Shown here: in pieces, positions 9,272 through 17,198 of the stretch
How the letters are laid out: every line of letters starts with the position of its first letter
How positions within the stretch are numbered: the stretch's first letter is position 1
Assembly: GCF_000148525.1 (NCBI RefSeq)
Contig: NZ_AEDU01000017.1
Span: 1 to 36,304, forward strand
DNA: 36,304 nucleotides
Reading direction: 5' to 3'
Origin: Streptococcus mitis SK564
GTDB lineage: Bacteria > Bacillota > Bacilli > Lactobacillales > Streptococcaceae
Notes under the pieces: generated by a model
Seen by the model: only the letters and a program-made list of their open reading frames with translations
What the model was told of the DNA's origin: nothing
The model's database searches: none
Translations under genes and position numbers: made by a program

Positions 9272-10084
9272 ATGACGAAAAAAATTATTGCAGTTGACCT
9301 AGATGGAACCCTGCTCAACTCAGACAGTCAGATTTCTGACTTTACCAAAGAAACCATTAAAAAAGTTGCTGAAAAAGGGCATCAGGTCATTATTACGACA
9401 GGTCGCCCTTACCGCATGTCAAAAGATTTTTACCATGAATTAGGCTTAGACACTCCTATGATTAATTTCAACGGCTCCCTTACTCATTTACCAGACCAAG
9501 TTTGGGATTTTGAAAAGTGTTTAACTGTAGACAAAAAATATCTGCTAGACATGGTTCGACGTTCTGAGGATATTCAAGCAGATTTTATCGCTGGAGAATA
9601 CCGTAAAAAATTCTACATTACAAATCCTAATGAAGAAATTGCCAATCCTAAACTATTTGGCGTAGAAGCTTTCCGACCTGAAGACCAATTCCAGCCTGAA
9701 TTGGTGACCAAGGATCCTAACTGTATTCTGCTGCAGACCAGAGCCAGTGACAAGTATGCTCTGGCACAAGAAATGAACGCCTTCTACCAGCATCAACTGT
9801 CTATCAATACCTGGGGAGGTCCGCTCAATATCCTTGAGTGTACCCCAAAAGGTGTCAACAAGGCCTTTGCTTTGGACTACTTGCTCAAGGTAATGAACCG
9901 TGATAAAAAGGATTTGATTGCCTTTGGAGACGAACACAATGATACCGAAATGCTAGCTTTTGCTGGGAAGGGCTATGCCATGAAAAATGCCAATCCAGAC
10001 CTACTCCCTTATGCGGATGAGCAAATCGCCCTGACCAATGACCAAGATGGAGTCGCCAAAACACTGCAAGATTTATTCTTATAA
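9272..10084 (+). CDS. Cof-type HAD-IIB phosphatase
   Basis: 270 residues from the ATG at 9272 (GAAAGG site upstream); an in-frame upstream ATG at 9197 would precede the -10 element and is rejected. Motif I is DLDGTLLN (D9, D11), motif II ITTGRPYR, then the Cof cap region and the C-terminal FGDEHNDTEML motif IV with the Mg-binding aspartates. It is probably a sugar-phosphate or pyridoxal/flavin-phosphate phosphatase; the substrate is undetermined. It is followed by a BOX element and a hairpin terminator. Confidence 0.88.
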   Translation: MTKKIIAVDLDGTLLNSDSQISDFTKETIKKVAEKGHQVIITTGRPYRMSKDFYHELGLDTPMINFNGSLTHLPDQVWDFEKCLTVDKKYLLDMVRRSEDIQADFIAGEYRKKFYITNPNEEIANPKLFGVEAFRPEDQFQPELVTKDPNCILLQTRASDKYALAQEMNAFYQHQLSINTWGGPLNILECTPKGVNKAFALDYLLKVMNRDKKDLIAFGDEHNDTEMLAFAGKGYAMKNANPDLLPYADEQIALTNDQDGVAKTLQDLFL

Positions 10085-10093
10085 TCTATACTG

Positions 10094-10242
10094 ATACTCA
10101 ATGAAAATCAAAGAGCAAACTAGAAAGCTAGCCGCAGGTTGCTCAAAGCACTGCTTTGAGGTTGTAGATAGAACTGACGAAGTCAGTAACATATATACGG
10201 CAAGGCGAAGCTGACATGGTTTGAAGAGATTTTCGAAGAGTC
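10094..10242 (+). repeat. BOX element (boxA-boxB-boxC, one boxB)
   Basis: It begins ATACTCAATGAAAATCAAAG (boxA), continues through GCTTTGAGGTTGTAGAT and TGACGAAGTCAGTAAC (boxB), and ends with GTTTGAAGAGATTTTCGAAG (boxC). These modules are the hallmark repeat of S. pneumoniae and close relatives, thought to be non-autonomous mobile elements whose transcripts fold into stem-loops. It inserts right after the phosphatase gene, before its terminator, and faces the opposite way from the BOX element near 16.8 kb. Confidence 0.92.
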
Positions 10243-10243
10243 T

Positions 10244-10266
10244 GACCAGCTTGCGAGCTGGTCTTT
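10244..10266 (+). terminator. Terminator after the Cof phosphatase and BOX
   Basis: GACCAGCT, TGCG loop, AGCTGGTC: a perfect 8-bp stem followed by TTT and a T-rich stretch. Confidence 0.65.
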
Positions 10267-10345
10267 GTGCTCTTTTCACAGTCTCATCAACCAGTTAATC
10301 GATTGTTCTACTTTTTGCCTCCAAAACCTTGGAAAAGGCCTTCTT

Positions 10346-10363
10346 TTGTGATATACTTCACAT
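10346..10363. promoter_or_regulatory. Putative Rex operator upstream of the alcohol dehydrogenase
   Basis: TTGTGATATACTTCACAT is an inverted repeat matching the Firmicute Rex consensus TTGTGAA-N4-TTCACAA at 16 of the 18 positions counting the spacer. It directly abuts a TATAAA -10-like sequence at 10363-10368. Rex represses NADH-consuming fermentation genes and releases DNA when NADH is high, which fits the downstream dehydrogenase. The remaining spacer, 10267-10345 and 10369-10459, shows only the adhP leader and RBS. Confidence 0.65.
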
Positions 10364-10459
10364 ATAAATACAAGAGAGCTCGTCATACTCGACTCTGTTG
10401 ACACAAAATCAATCCAGTCCTGTTTCTCCTGCTCTCAGTTAATATCAAGGAGGATAGCT

Positions 10460-11479
10460 ATGAAAGCTGTTGTTGTAAATCCAGAAAGCACTGGTGTTGC
10501 TATTGAAGAAAAAGTACTCCGTCCACTTGAAACTGGAGAAGCACTTGTAGAAATTGAATACTGTGGTGTTTGCCACACTGACCTCCACGTTGCCCATGGT
10601 GACTTTGGTCAAGTACCAGGACGTGTTTTAGGACATGAAGGTGTTGGTATCGTTAAGGAAATTGCCCCAGATGTTAAAAGCCTTAAAGTCGGCGACCGCG
10701 TCAGCGTTGCTTGGTTCTTTGAAGGATGTGGTACTTGCGAATACTGTACAACTGGCCGTGAAACTCTTTGCCGTACTGTAAAAAATGCTGGATACTCAGT
10801 AGACGGTGGTATGGCTGAACAATGTATCGTAACTGCAGACTATGCTGTTAAAGTTCCTGACGGACTTGATCCAGCCCAAGCCTCTTCTATCACATGTGCT
10901 GGTGTAACAACCTATAAAGCTATTAAAGAGGCCAAAGTTGAACCAGGTCAATGGGTTGTTCTTTACGGCGCTGGTGGTCTTGGTAACCTAGCTGTTCAAT
11001 ATGCTAAAAAAGTATTCAATGCTCATGTCATCGCAGTTGATATCAATAACGACAAACTTGCCCTTGCAAAAGAAGTAGGAGCTGACATTGTTATTAACGG
11101 CCTCGAAGTTGAAGATGTACCTGGACTCATCAAGGAAAAAACTGATGGCGGAGCTCATTCAGCTGTCGTAACTGCTGTGTCTAAAGTTGCCTTCAACCAG
11201 GCTGTTGACTCAGTTCGTGCTGGTGGTCGCGTTGTCGCTGTCGGCCTTCCTTCTGAAATGATGGAACTAAGTATCGTAAAAACCGTTCTAGATGGAATCC
11301 AAGTCATCGGTTCTCTTGTAGGAACTCGTAAAGACTTGGAAGAAGCCTTCCAATTCGGTGCAGAAGGTTTAGTAGTTCCAGTTGTTCAAAAACGTCCAAT
11401 AGAAGATGCCGTAGCCATTTTCGACGAAATGGAAAAAGGTCAAATCCAAGGACGTATGGTACTCGACTTCACCCACTAA
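10460..11479 (+). CDS. adhP: Zinc-dependent alcohol dehydrogenase
   Basis: 339 residues. It interconverts primary alcohols and aldehydes with NAD(H). The catalytic-zinc region is CGVCHTDLH (C38) with GHEGVG (H59), the structural-zinc cysteines are in CGTCEYC and ETLC, and the Rossmann motif is [10 protein letters not shown]. Length and sequence match the bacterial AdhP/AdhA type used for ethanol formation in fermentation. RBS AAGGAGGAT is 6 bp upstream. It is monocistronic, preceded by a Rex-like operator and closed by a strong terminator. Confidence 0.93.
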   Translation: MKAVVVNPESTGVAIEEKVLRPLETGEALVEIEYCGVCHTDLHVAHGDFGQVPGRVLGHEGVGIVKEIAPDVKSLKVGDRVSVAWFFEGCGTCEYCTTGRETLCRTVKNAGYSVDGGMAEQCIVTADYAVKVPDGLDPAQASSITCAGVTTYKAIKEAKVEPGQWVVLYGAGGLGNLAVQYAKKVFNAHVIAVDINNDKLALAKEVGADIVINGLEVEDVPGLIKEKTDGGAHSAVVTAVSKVAFNQAVDSVRAGGRVVAVGLPSEMMELSIVKTVLDGIQVIGSLVGTRKDLEEAFQFGAEGLVVPVVQKRPIEDAVAIFDEMEKGQIQGRMVLDFTH

Positions 11480-11498
11480 TCTATTAGAAACCTATTTT

Positions 11499-11526
11499 AA
11501 AAGTTGGAATGCGCTTCCAACTTTTT
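11499..11526 (+). terminator. Terminator after adhP
   Basis: AAAAGTTGGAA, TGCGC loop, TTCCAACTTTT with a continuing T-run: a classic intrinsic terminator 20 bp after the stop codon. Confidence 0.88.
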
Positions 11527-11625
11527 TATATTAAATTTTTTAATAAGGATTCAAAAAAACTTCTCTAAAACTCAATATATCAATATTTTCAGATGTAATA
11601 TTTTTAATTATTTTATGATAAATAG

Positions 11626-11654
11626 TTGATTTTTAGATGAAAACGGTTTATACT
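11626..11654 (+). promoter_or_regulatory. manLMN promoter with a cre-like site between -35 and -10
   Basis: -35 TTGATT (11626-11631), 17-nt spacer, -10 TATACT (11649-11654). The spacer contains ATGAAAACGGTTTATA (11637-11652), matching cre around a perfect ATGAAAACG left half but lacking the C near the right end. CcpA binding here would block polymerase. The rest of the 234-bp adhP-manL spacer is AT-rich with no further feature. Confidence 0.6.
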
Positions 11655-11713
11655 TAAACAGTCTTAAAGTTTTCTTAAACGAAAACTAAAACAAAAAAGG
11701 AGGAATGACAATA

Positions 11714-12703
11714 ATGAGTATCGGAATCATTATTGCGAGCCACGGCGAATTTGCTGCGGGTATTCATCAGTCAGGATCTATGATCTTTGGTGAACAAGAA
11801 AAGGTTCAAGTTGTAACCTTTATGTCAAATGAAGGTCCTGATGATTTATACGCTAAGTTTAATAACGCTGTTGCTGCATTTGACGCAGAAGATGAGGTTC
11901 TAGTTTTGGCTGACCTTTGGAGTGGATCTCCATTTAACCAAGCTAGCCGCGTGATGGGAGAAAATCCTGAGCGTAAGTTTGCCATCATCACAGGACTGAA
12001 CTTACCGATGTTAATTCAAGCCTACACAGAGCGCCTCATGGACGCTGCTGCAGGTGTAGAAAAAGTCGCTGCGAATATTATTAAAGAAGCCAAAGATGGC
12101 ATCAAAGCTCTTCCAGAAGAGCTAAACCCAGTTGAGGAAGTAGCAAGCACTGCAGCTGCTCCAGTTGCCCAAGCTGCTATTCCAGAAGGAACTGTCATCG
12201 GAGACGGTAAACTCAAAATCAACCTTGCCCGTCTAGACACTCGTTTACTTCACGGTCAGGTTGCAACTGCTTGGACTCCAGATTCAAAAGCAGACCGTAT
12301 CATCGTTGCTTCAGATAACGTAGCTAAAGACGAATTACGTAAAGAATTGATTAAACAAGCAGCTCCAGGTAAAGTGAAAGCAAACGTTGTTCCTATCCAA
12401 AAACTAATCGACGTTGCAAAAGATCCTCGCTTCGGAGAAACACATGCCCTTATCTTGTTTGAAACACCTCAAGATGCTCTTCGTGCTATCGAAGGTGGCG
12501 TGCCAATCAAAACTCTTAATGTTGGATCAATGGCTCACTCAACTGGTAAAACAATGGTTAACAACGTTTTGTCTATGGATAAAGAAGACGTTGCTACATT
12601 TGAAAAAATGCGTGACCTCGGTGTTGAATTTGACGTACGTAAAGTACCAAACGACACGAAAAAAGATTTGTTTGACTTGATCAACAAAGCAAACGTGCAA
12701 TAA
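11714..12703 (+). CDS. manL: Mannose-family PTS EIIAB
   Basis: 329 residues from the ATG at 11714. That start is chosen because GGAGG lies 10 nt upstream; the ATG at 11705 is only 2 nt from it. Residues 1 to about 130 are EIIA with phosphorylated His10 (IIASHGEF). An Ala/Pro/Glu-rich linker follows, then EIIB from about residue 168 with the phosphorylated His180 in [15 protein letters not shown]. It passes phosphate from HPr to incoming mannose, glucose, glucosamine or related sugars. In streptococci this system is also a main route of glucose uptake and signals to catabolite repression. It is the first gene of manLMN. Confidence 0.96.
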   Translation: MSIGIIIASHGEFAAGIHQSGSMIFGEQEKVQVVTFMSNEGPDDLYAKFNNAVAAFDAEDEVLVLADLWSGSPFNQASRVMGENPERKFAIITGLNLPMLIQAYTERLMDAAAGVEKVAANIIKEAKDGIKALPEELNPVEEVASTAAAPVAQAAIPEGTVIGDGKLKINLARLDTRLLHGQVATAWTPDSKADRIIVASDNVAKDELRKELIKQAAPGKVKANVVPIQKLIDVAKDPRFGETHALILFETPQDALRAIEGGVPIKTLNVGSMAHSTGKTMVNNVLSMDKEDVATFEKMRDLGVEFDVRKVPNDTKKDLFDLINKANVQ

Positions 12704-12728
12704 TCGATTTTATGAAAGGATTTTAAAG

Positions 12729-13532
12729 ATGTCTATTATTTCTATGGTTTTAGTAGTCGTTGTAGCCTTCCTAGCAGGTCTTGAAGGTATCCTCGACCAG
12801 TTCCAATTCCATCAACCAATCGTAGCTTGTACCCTTATCGGTCTTGTTACTGGTAACCTTGAAGCAGGGATTATCCTTGGTGGTTCTCTTCAAATGATCG
12901 CCCTTGGTTGGGCTAACATCGGAGCTGCCGTAGCTCCTGACGCTGCTCTTGCTTCTGTTGCTGCTGCCATTATCATGGTTCTTGGTGGCGACTTTACTAA
13001 GACAGGTATCGGTGTTGCCCAAGCGGTTGCTATCCCTCTTGCAGTTGCTGGTCTATTCTTGACTATGATTGTCCGTACACTCTCTGTCGGATTGGTTCAC
13101 ACTGCTGATGCTTCTGCTAAAAAAGGTGACTTCAAAGCAGTTGAACGTGCTCACTTTGTCGCACTTCTTCTTCAAGGTCTTCGTATTGCAGTCCCTGCAG
13201 CACTCCTTCTAATGGTACCAACTGAAACAGTACAAAGCATTCTAAATGCTATGCCTGATTGGCTCAAAGATGGTATGGCTATCGGTGGTGGTATGGTCGT
13301 TGCCGTTGGTTACGCTATGGTTATCAACATGATGGCAACTCGTGAAGTATGGCCATTCTTCGCTATCGGTTTCGTGCTTGCTGCCGTGTCAGATATTACT
13401 CTAATCGGATTTGGTGCTATCGGTGTTGCTATCGCTCTTATCTACCTTCACCTTTCTAAAACTGGTGGAAACGGTGGCGGAGGAGCCGCAACTTCTAACG
13501 ACCCAATCGGCGATATCCTAGAAGACTACTAA
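12729..13532 (+). CDS. manM: Mannose-family PTS EIIC
   Basis: 267 residues, a polytopic integral membrane component of the sugar channel. Very hydrophobic, with the family segments GLVTGNLEAGIILGGSLQ and ANIGAAVAPDAALASV, and a Gly-rich hydrophilic C-terminus. RBS GAAAGGA is 10 bp upstream; 25 bp separate it from manL. With ManN it forms the membrane complex, which in relatives is also the receptor for class IIa bacteriocins. Confidence 0.95.
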   Translation: MSIISMVLVVVVAFLAGLEGILDQFQFHQPIVACTLIGLVTGNLEAGIILGGSLQMIALGWANIGAAVAPDAALASVAAAIIMVLGGDFTKTGIGVAQAVAIPLAVAGLFLTMIVRTLSVGLVHTADASAKKGDFKAVERAHFVALLLQGLRIAVPAALLLMVPTETVQSILNAMPDWLKDGMAIGGGMVVAVGYAMVINMMATREVWPFFAIGFVLAAVSDITLIGFGAIGVAIALIYLHLSKTGGNGGGGAATSNDPIGDILEDY

Positions 13533-13555
13533 GATAAGAAAGGACTGAAAACATC

Positions 13556-14467
13556 ATGACTGAAAAACTTCAATTAACTAAATCAGATCGTAAAAAAGTT
13601 TGGTGGCGTTCAACTTTCTTACAAGGCTCTTGGAACTATGAACGTATGCAAAACTTGGGTTGGGCCTACTCATTAATTCCAGCTCTTAAAAAACTCTACA
13701 CTAAAAAAGAAGATCAAATCGCTGCTCTTGAACGCCATCTTGAGTTCTTCAACACTCACCCATACGTAGCCGCTCCAATCATGGGGGTTACTCTTGCACT
13801 TGAAGAAGAACGTGCTAACGGTGTTGAAATTGATGATGCTGCTATCCAAGGGGTTAAAATCGGTATGATGGGACCTCTTGCTGGTATCGGTGACCCAGTA
13901 TTCTGGTTTACAGTACGCCCAATCCTTGGATCACTCGGTGCTTCACTTGCCCTTACTGGTAATATCTTAGGTCCAATCCTCTTCTTCGTTCTTTGGAACT
14001 TGATTCGTATGTCATTCTTGTGGTATACACAAGAGATTGGATACAAGGCTGGATCAGAAATCACTAAAGATATGTCTGGCGGTATCCTCCAAGACATCAC
14101 TAAAGGTGCTTCTATCCTTGGTATGTTCATTCTTGCTGTCCTTGTTCAACGTTGGGTAAATATTAAATTTGCTTTCGATGTTGCCAAAGTTCAACTAGAT
14201 GAAAAGGCTTATATCCATTGGGATAAATTGCCAGAAGGATCTAAAGGTATCCAAGAAGCATTCGCACAAGTAGGACAAGGATTATCTCAAACATCTGAAA
14301 AAGTTACTACTTTCCAACAAAACTTGGATATGTTGATTCCTGGACTATCAGGACTACTCCTTACTTTCCTTTGCATGTACTTGCTTAAGAAAAAAGTATC
14401 TCCAATCACTATTATCCTTGCACTCTTCGCAGTGGGTATTGTGGCACATGTTCTTCACATCATGTAA
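13556..14467 (+). CDS. manN: Mannose-family PTS EIID
   Basis: 303 residues. The N-terminal cytoplasmic region contains the EIID hallmark FLQGSWNYERMQNLGW, the middle has MMGPLAGIGDPVFW, and membrane segments lie in the middle and at the C-terminal end. It is the essential second membrane subunit of the mannose-family PTS. RBS AGAAAGGA precedes the ATG, 23 bp after manM. It is the last gene of the operon, followed by a strong terminator shared with the convergent pepC. Confidence 0.95.
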   Translation: MTEKLQLTKSDRKKVWWRSTFLQGSWNYERMQNLGWAYSLIPALKKLYTKKEDQIAALERHLEFFNTHPYVAAPIMGVTLALEEERANGVEIDDAAIQGVKIGMMGPLAGIGDPVFWFTVRPILGSLGASLALTGNILGPILFFVLWNLIRMSFLWYTQEIGYKAGSEITKDMSGGILQDITKGASILGMFILAVLVQRWVNIKFAFDVAKVQLDEKAYIHWDKLPEGSKGIQEAFAQVGQGLSQTSEKVTTFQQNLDMLIPGLSGLLLTFLCMYLLKKKVSPITIILALFAVGIVAHVLHIM

Positions 14468-14478
14468 TCAAGCAACTT

Positions 14479-14514
14479 AAAAGGAATCAGGTTCTAAAAT
14501 CTGATTCCTTTTTT
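14479..14514. terminator. Bidirectional terminator between manN and pepC
   Basis: AAAAGGAATCAG pairs with CTGATTCCTTTT around a 10-nt loop; T-run on the plus side, A-run at the other end. Confidence 0.9.
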
Positions 14515-14522
14515 CTATACTT

Positions 14523-15857
14523 TTATTTGGCCAAGGCACCCATTGGATCCCATGGTGCGAGTACAATTGGTTCTGCTTCATAGGCAGCTTGTTCTGCTGC
14601 TGTCAGCAATTCTTTACGGACAACGATTTGGTATGTGTATTCGTCCATCCAAGCGTCTGAGGCAACAAAGTAACCATCTGTACCGACCTTGTCTCCCCAT
14701 GAGTTTTCAACCTTCCACTTGGTTGACTTGCCATTTTCGTCCAAATCAACACCTGTCAAGACCATGGCGTGGGTCATCAAGCTTTCACTGTAGTCCAGAC
14801 GTCCAGCCTTGTCTTGAGTGAATTGAATGTCCATGCTTGATTCGAAGTCATAAACATCTGTCGCAAGGATTCCAGCCTTACGGTTGCTGAGCTGACCAAC
14901 ATCAGAACCAAACCAAACAGTCTCACCTGTTTGCATTTGAGCAATCGCCAATTCTTTCAAGCGCTCCATCGGCACGTTGATGTAGCGAACTGCACGACTG
15001 CCAACCACATTTCCTAACATCTCAACTGTATAAGATTTACCGTATGGTTTATCAGCAGTTGGGGCATTGATAACAGAAACGTAATCTTCTAGTGGAAGAT
15101 TGACATATTTCTTGTAAAACTCTTGTGGTGTGATGCCCTTTTCACTTTGATAGTTGTTATCCTTATCGCGATAAGCAAAGTCAAATTTACGTGGTGGAAG
15201 GCCTAGTGACATGGCAAGGAAGTTAAAGATTTCTTGCAAGAGGTCTTCTTTCTTAGCTTGGACAGTCGCTTGGTCTGCGCCAGAAGCAAGCAAGTCACGC
15301 AAGATTTGAGCATCTTGACGAAGCAATTTGTTGAGAATGGCATTTAGCTCACGACTGCTGCTAGATGAAACAGACTCTGGATAAACAGACTTAGGAACGA
15401 CACCATATTTCTCAAAGAGAGAAACGACCATATCCCATTGACCGCCATCTTGTTGTGGAGTTTGGAGTAGGAATTTAAACTTACGGCTCGTCAAATCTTG
15501 GTCTGCAGTCGCAATGACTTGCTCCAAGAACCAGTTGGATTTCTCATACTTGTCCCAGAAGAAGGTGTGGGCCTGTGATAACTCAAAATTTTCCAGTTTG
15601 TATTGTGAGATGAGCTTGTGGCGGAAAGTGTTAAGGGCTGCAAACATCCAGCAACGACCAGACGCTTTCTGGTTGGTTACCTTGTCCTTAGTCAAATCCA
15701 ATGAGAAAACAGGTGTGTTGTCTACATGGCTTTGGCGACGTTCTAGGGCTGCAAAAATTCCGTTGTGGCTGGCAGCATTTTCAATCGCTTGGTATTTGAC
15801 ATTTGCTTCATAGTTGGCAAATAATTTATCAGTAAATGATTCTTGAATCGCGTTCAT
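14523..15857 (-). CDS. pepC: Aminopeptidase C (bleomycin hydrolase family, peptidase C1B)
   Basis: 444 residues. It is a cytoplasmic cysteine aminopeptidase, hexameric in relatives, that trims peptides for amino-acid nutrition. The catalytic Cys69 is in KASGRCWMFAALN, the His in THAMVLTGVD and the Asn in WKVENSWGD. Length matches lactic-acid-bacterial PepC. RBS AAAGGAGGA is at proper spacing. It has its own promoter (TTGCTT, 16 nt, TATAAT) and is convergent with manN. Confidence 0.95.
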   Translation of the reverse strand: MNAIQESFTDKLFANYEANVKYQAIENAASHNGIFAALERRQSHVDNTPVFSLDLTKDKVTNQKASGRCWMFAALNTFRHKLISQYKLENFELSQAHTFFWDKYEKSNWFLEQVIATADQDLTSRKFKFLLQTPQQDGGQWDMVVSLFEKYGVVPKSVYPESVSSSSSRELNAILNKLLRQDAQILRDLLASGADQATVQAKKEDLLQEIFNFLAMSLGLPPRKFDFAYRDKDNNYQSEKGITPQEFYKKYVNLPLEDYVSVINAPTADKPYGKSYTVEMLGNVVGSRAVRYINVPMERLKELAIAQMQTGETVWFGSDVGQLSNRKAGILATDVYDFESSMDIQFTQDKAGRLDYSESLMTHAMVLTGVDLDENGKSTKWKVENSWGDKVGTDGYFVASDAWMDEYTYQIVVRKELLTAAEQAAYEAEPIVLAPWDPMGALAK

Positions 15858-15883
15858 AGATTCCTCCTTTTATTCTACAGTCT

Positions 15884-15911
15884 ATTATAACTCTTTTCAC
15901 AAAGGAAGCAA
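15884..15911 (-). promoter_or_regulatory. pepC promoter
   Basis: On the minus strand, -35 TTGCTT (15911-15906), 16-nt spacer, -10 TATAAT (15889-15884), about 27 bp before the ATG. Confidence 0.65.
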
Positions 15912-15922
15912 CTGAAAAACAT

Positions 15923-15952
15923 AAAAGGCAAGGACATTCTTCCTCACCTTTT
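15923..15952 (-). terminator. Terminator after rsuA
   Basis: On the minus strand AAAAGG, TG, AGGA pair with TCCT, TG, CCTTTT around a 6-nt loop, with a 2-nt internal mismatch and a T-rich tail. Confidence 0.55.
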
Positions 15953-15967
15953 CGAATATAAATCAAA

Positions 15968-16690
15968 TTAAGCAATATTCGCAAGGAGAGCTTCTAACTC
16001 TTCCTTGGTCAAGCGACGCCATTCTCCTCGCTGCAAGTTCTCATCTAAAACTAAAGTTCCCATAGTCAAACGCTGTAGGTCCACTACTTCCTTGCCACAG
16101 TAAGCCACCATACGCTTGACCTGATGGAACTTCCCTTCTGCAATGGTCACACGAATTTGGCTTTGAATTTTTTCTGTATCTATGGACACAATCTCCAGTT
16201 TAGCGGGCTGACAAGTAAAGTCTTTGAGAGGAATACCCTTAGCAAATATCTCCACATCTTCTTGGGTCATGATTCCCTTGACTTGTGCCTGATACGTCTT
16301 GTCAACATGACGCTTAGGTGAAAGAAGAGCATGGGCCAGCTGACCATCATTGGTCAAGAGCAAAAGACCATGCGTGTCAATATCCAAGCGTCCTACTGGG
16401 AAAACTTCCTTGCTCCGAGCCAAGTCATCCAACAAGTCCAGAACGGTTCTGTGCTTAGGATCCTCAGTCGCTGAGATGACTCCTTTGGGCTTGTTCATCA
16501 TGTAGTAGACAAACTCTTCATACTCCAACACTTGCCCATCAAAGATAATCTCATCTCTTTCTTCATCAATCTGCAATTTAGCTGATTTCTCTTTTTTACC
16601 ATTTACCGTCACTCGCCCAGCCTTGAGCATGTTTTTGACCTCAGTCCGGCTCCCCACAGCGCAGGCAACTAAAAATTTATCCAATCTCAT
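15968..16690 (-). CDS. rsuA: 16S rRNA pseudouridine(516) synthase family protein
   Basis: 240 residues. An S4-like RNA-binding domain (MRLDKFLV start, residues 1-60) is followed by the RsuA/RluB/E/F catalytic domain with FPVGRLDIDTHGLLLLTND, where the first Asp (D103) is the expected nucleophile. It isomerises a uridine in small-subunit rRNA. The canonical start MRLDKF has no Shine-Dalgarno; instead a -10 TATAAT ends only 7 bp before the ATG, so the mRNA is predicted to be leaderless. Its assignment to U516 rather than another site rests on family similarity. Confidence 0.9.
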   Translation of the reverse strand: MRLDKFLVACAVGSRTEVKNMLKAGRVTVNGKKEKSAKLQIDEERDEIIFDGQVLEYEEFVYYMMNKPKGVISATEDPKHRTVLDLLDDLARSKEVFPVGRLDIDTHGLLLLTNDGQLAHALLSPKRHVDKTYQAQVKGIMTQEDVEIFAKGIPLKDFTCQPAKLEIVSIDTEKIQSQIRVTIAEGKFHQVKRMVAYCGKEVVDLQRLTMGTLVLDENLQRGEWRRLTKEELEALLANIA

Positions 16691-16696
16691 AGAACT

Positions 16697-16725
16697 ATTA
16701 TATCATATCAAAAGGAGGCTGTCTC
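16697..16725 (-). promoter_or_regulatory. rsuA promoter, likely producing a leaderless mRNA
   Basis: On the minus strand, -35-like GAGACA (16725-16720), 17-nt spacer, TGA-TATAAT extended -10 (TATAAT 16702-16697). Seven bases downstream of the -10 is the A of the rsuA ATG at 16690. Confidence 0.6.
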
Positions 16726-16743
16726 AATGACCAACCTCCTTTT
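16710..16743. terminator. Hairpin terminator between the BOX element and rsuA
   Basis: AAAAGGAGG pairs perfectly with CCTCCTTTT around a 16-nt loop; T-runs on both strands. On the minus strand it ends the pepS-GlsB transcript and overlaps the rsuA -35 and spacer. Confidence 0.7.
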
Positions 16744-16748
16744 CATTT

Positions 16749-16945
16749 CATACTCTTCAAAAATCTCTTCAAACCACGTCAACGTCGCCTTGCCGTATGT
16801 ATGGTTACTGACTTCGTCAGTTCTATCTGCAACCTCAAAACAGTGTTTTGAGCTGGCTTCGTCAGTTTCATCTACAACCTCAAAGCAGTGCTTTGAGCAG
16901 CCTGCGGCTAGTTTCCTAGTTTGCTCTGTGATTTTCATTGAGTAT
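16749..16945 (-). repeat. BOX element (boxA-boxB-boxB-boxC), inverted
   Basis: Read on the minus strand it starts ATACTCAATGAAAATCACAG (boxA), has two boxB-like modules (each with TTTGAGGTTG and CTGACGAAG; one followed by CCAGC, the other by GTAAC), and ends with GTTTGAAGAGATTTTTGAAG (boxC). It lies between the GlsB-like gene and rsuA. Confidence 0.92.
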
Positions 16946-16958
16946 CAGATTTAAGAAA

Positions 16959-17189
16959 TTAACTTCCTCGTCTCCAAAAAATCGCTAAGACAATCATGGC
17001 TCCTAATACTGCAGGGATAATGGCTGTTCCTGATATAATTGGACCCCAAGTCCCAAAAAGCAAGTGGCCTATAAAGGCACCAATCCATCCGAGAAACATT
17101 TTCCCAAAACATCCCATTCGCTCTCCACGGTTGGTCAGAGTACCTGCTAAAAATCCCACTAGGAGACCAACGAACATACTTCCTAACAT
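16959..17189 (-). CDS. GlsB/YeaQ/YmgE family stress-response membrane protein
   Basis: 76 residues, three hydrophobic segments rich in Gly (VGLLVGFLAGTLT, FLGWIGAFIGHLLFG, IIPAVLGAMIVLAIFW). This fits the small transglycosylase-associated/YeaQ family of inner-membrane proteins, whose exact role is unknown, although members are induced by envelope stress. RBS AAGGAGAT. It starts 9 bp after the pepS stop, so it is cotranscribed with pepS. Confidence 0.85.
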   Translation of the reverse strand: MLGSMFVGLLVGFLAGTLTNRGERMGCFGKMFLGWIGAFIGHLLFGTWGPIISGTAIIPAVLGAMIVLAIFWRRGS

Positions 17190-17198
17190 ATTATCTCC

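Noticed and set aside
10398..10426. TTGACA at 10398-10403 as the adhP -35
   Set aside because: At 17 nt downstream there is only TGTTTC, not a usable -10; the promoter next to the Rex-like site is a better candidate.
16727..16954. ORFs on both strands across the BOX element near 16.8 kb (and a similar one near 10.1 kb)
   Set aside because: They translate the BOX repeat itself and have no proper ribosome site; BOX elements are non-coding.
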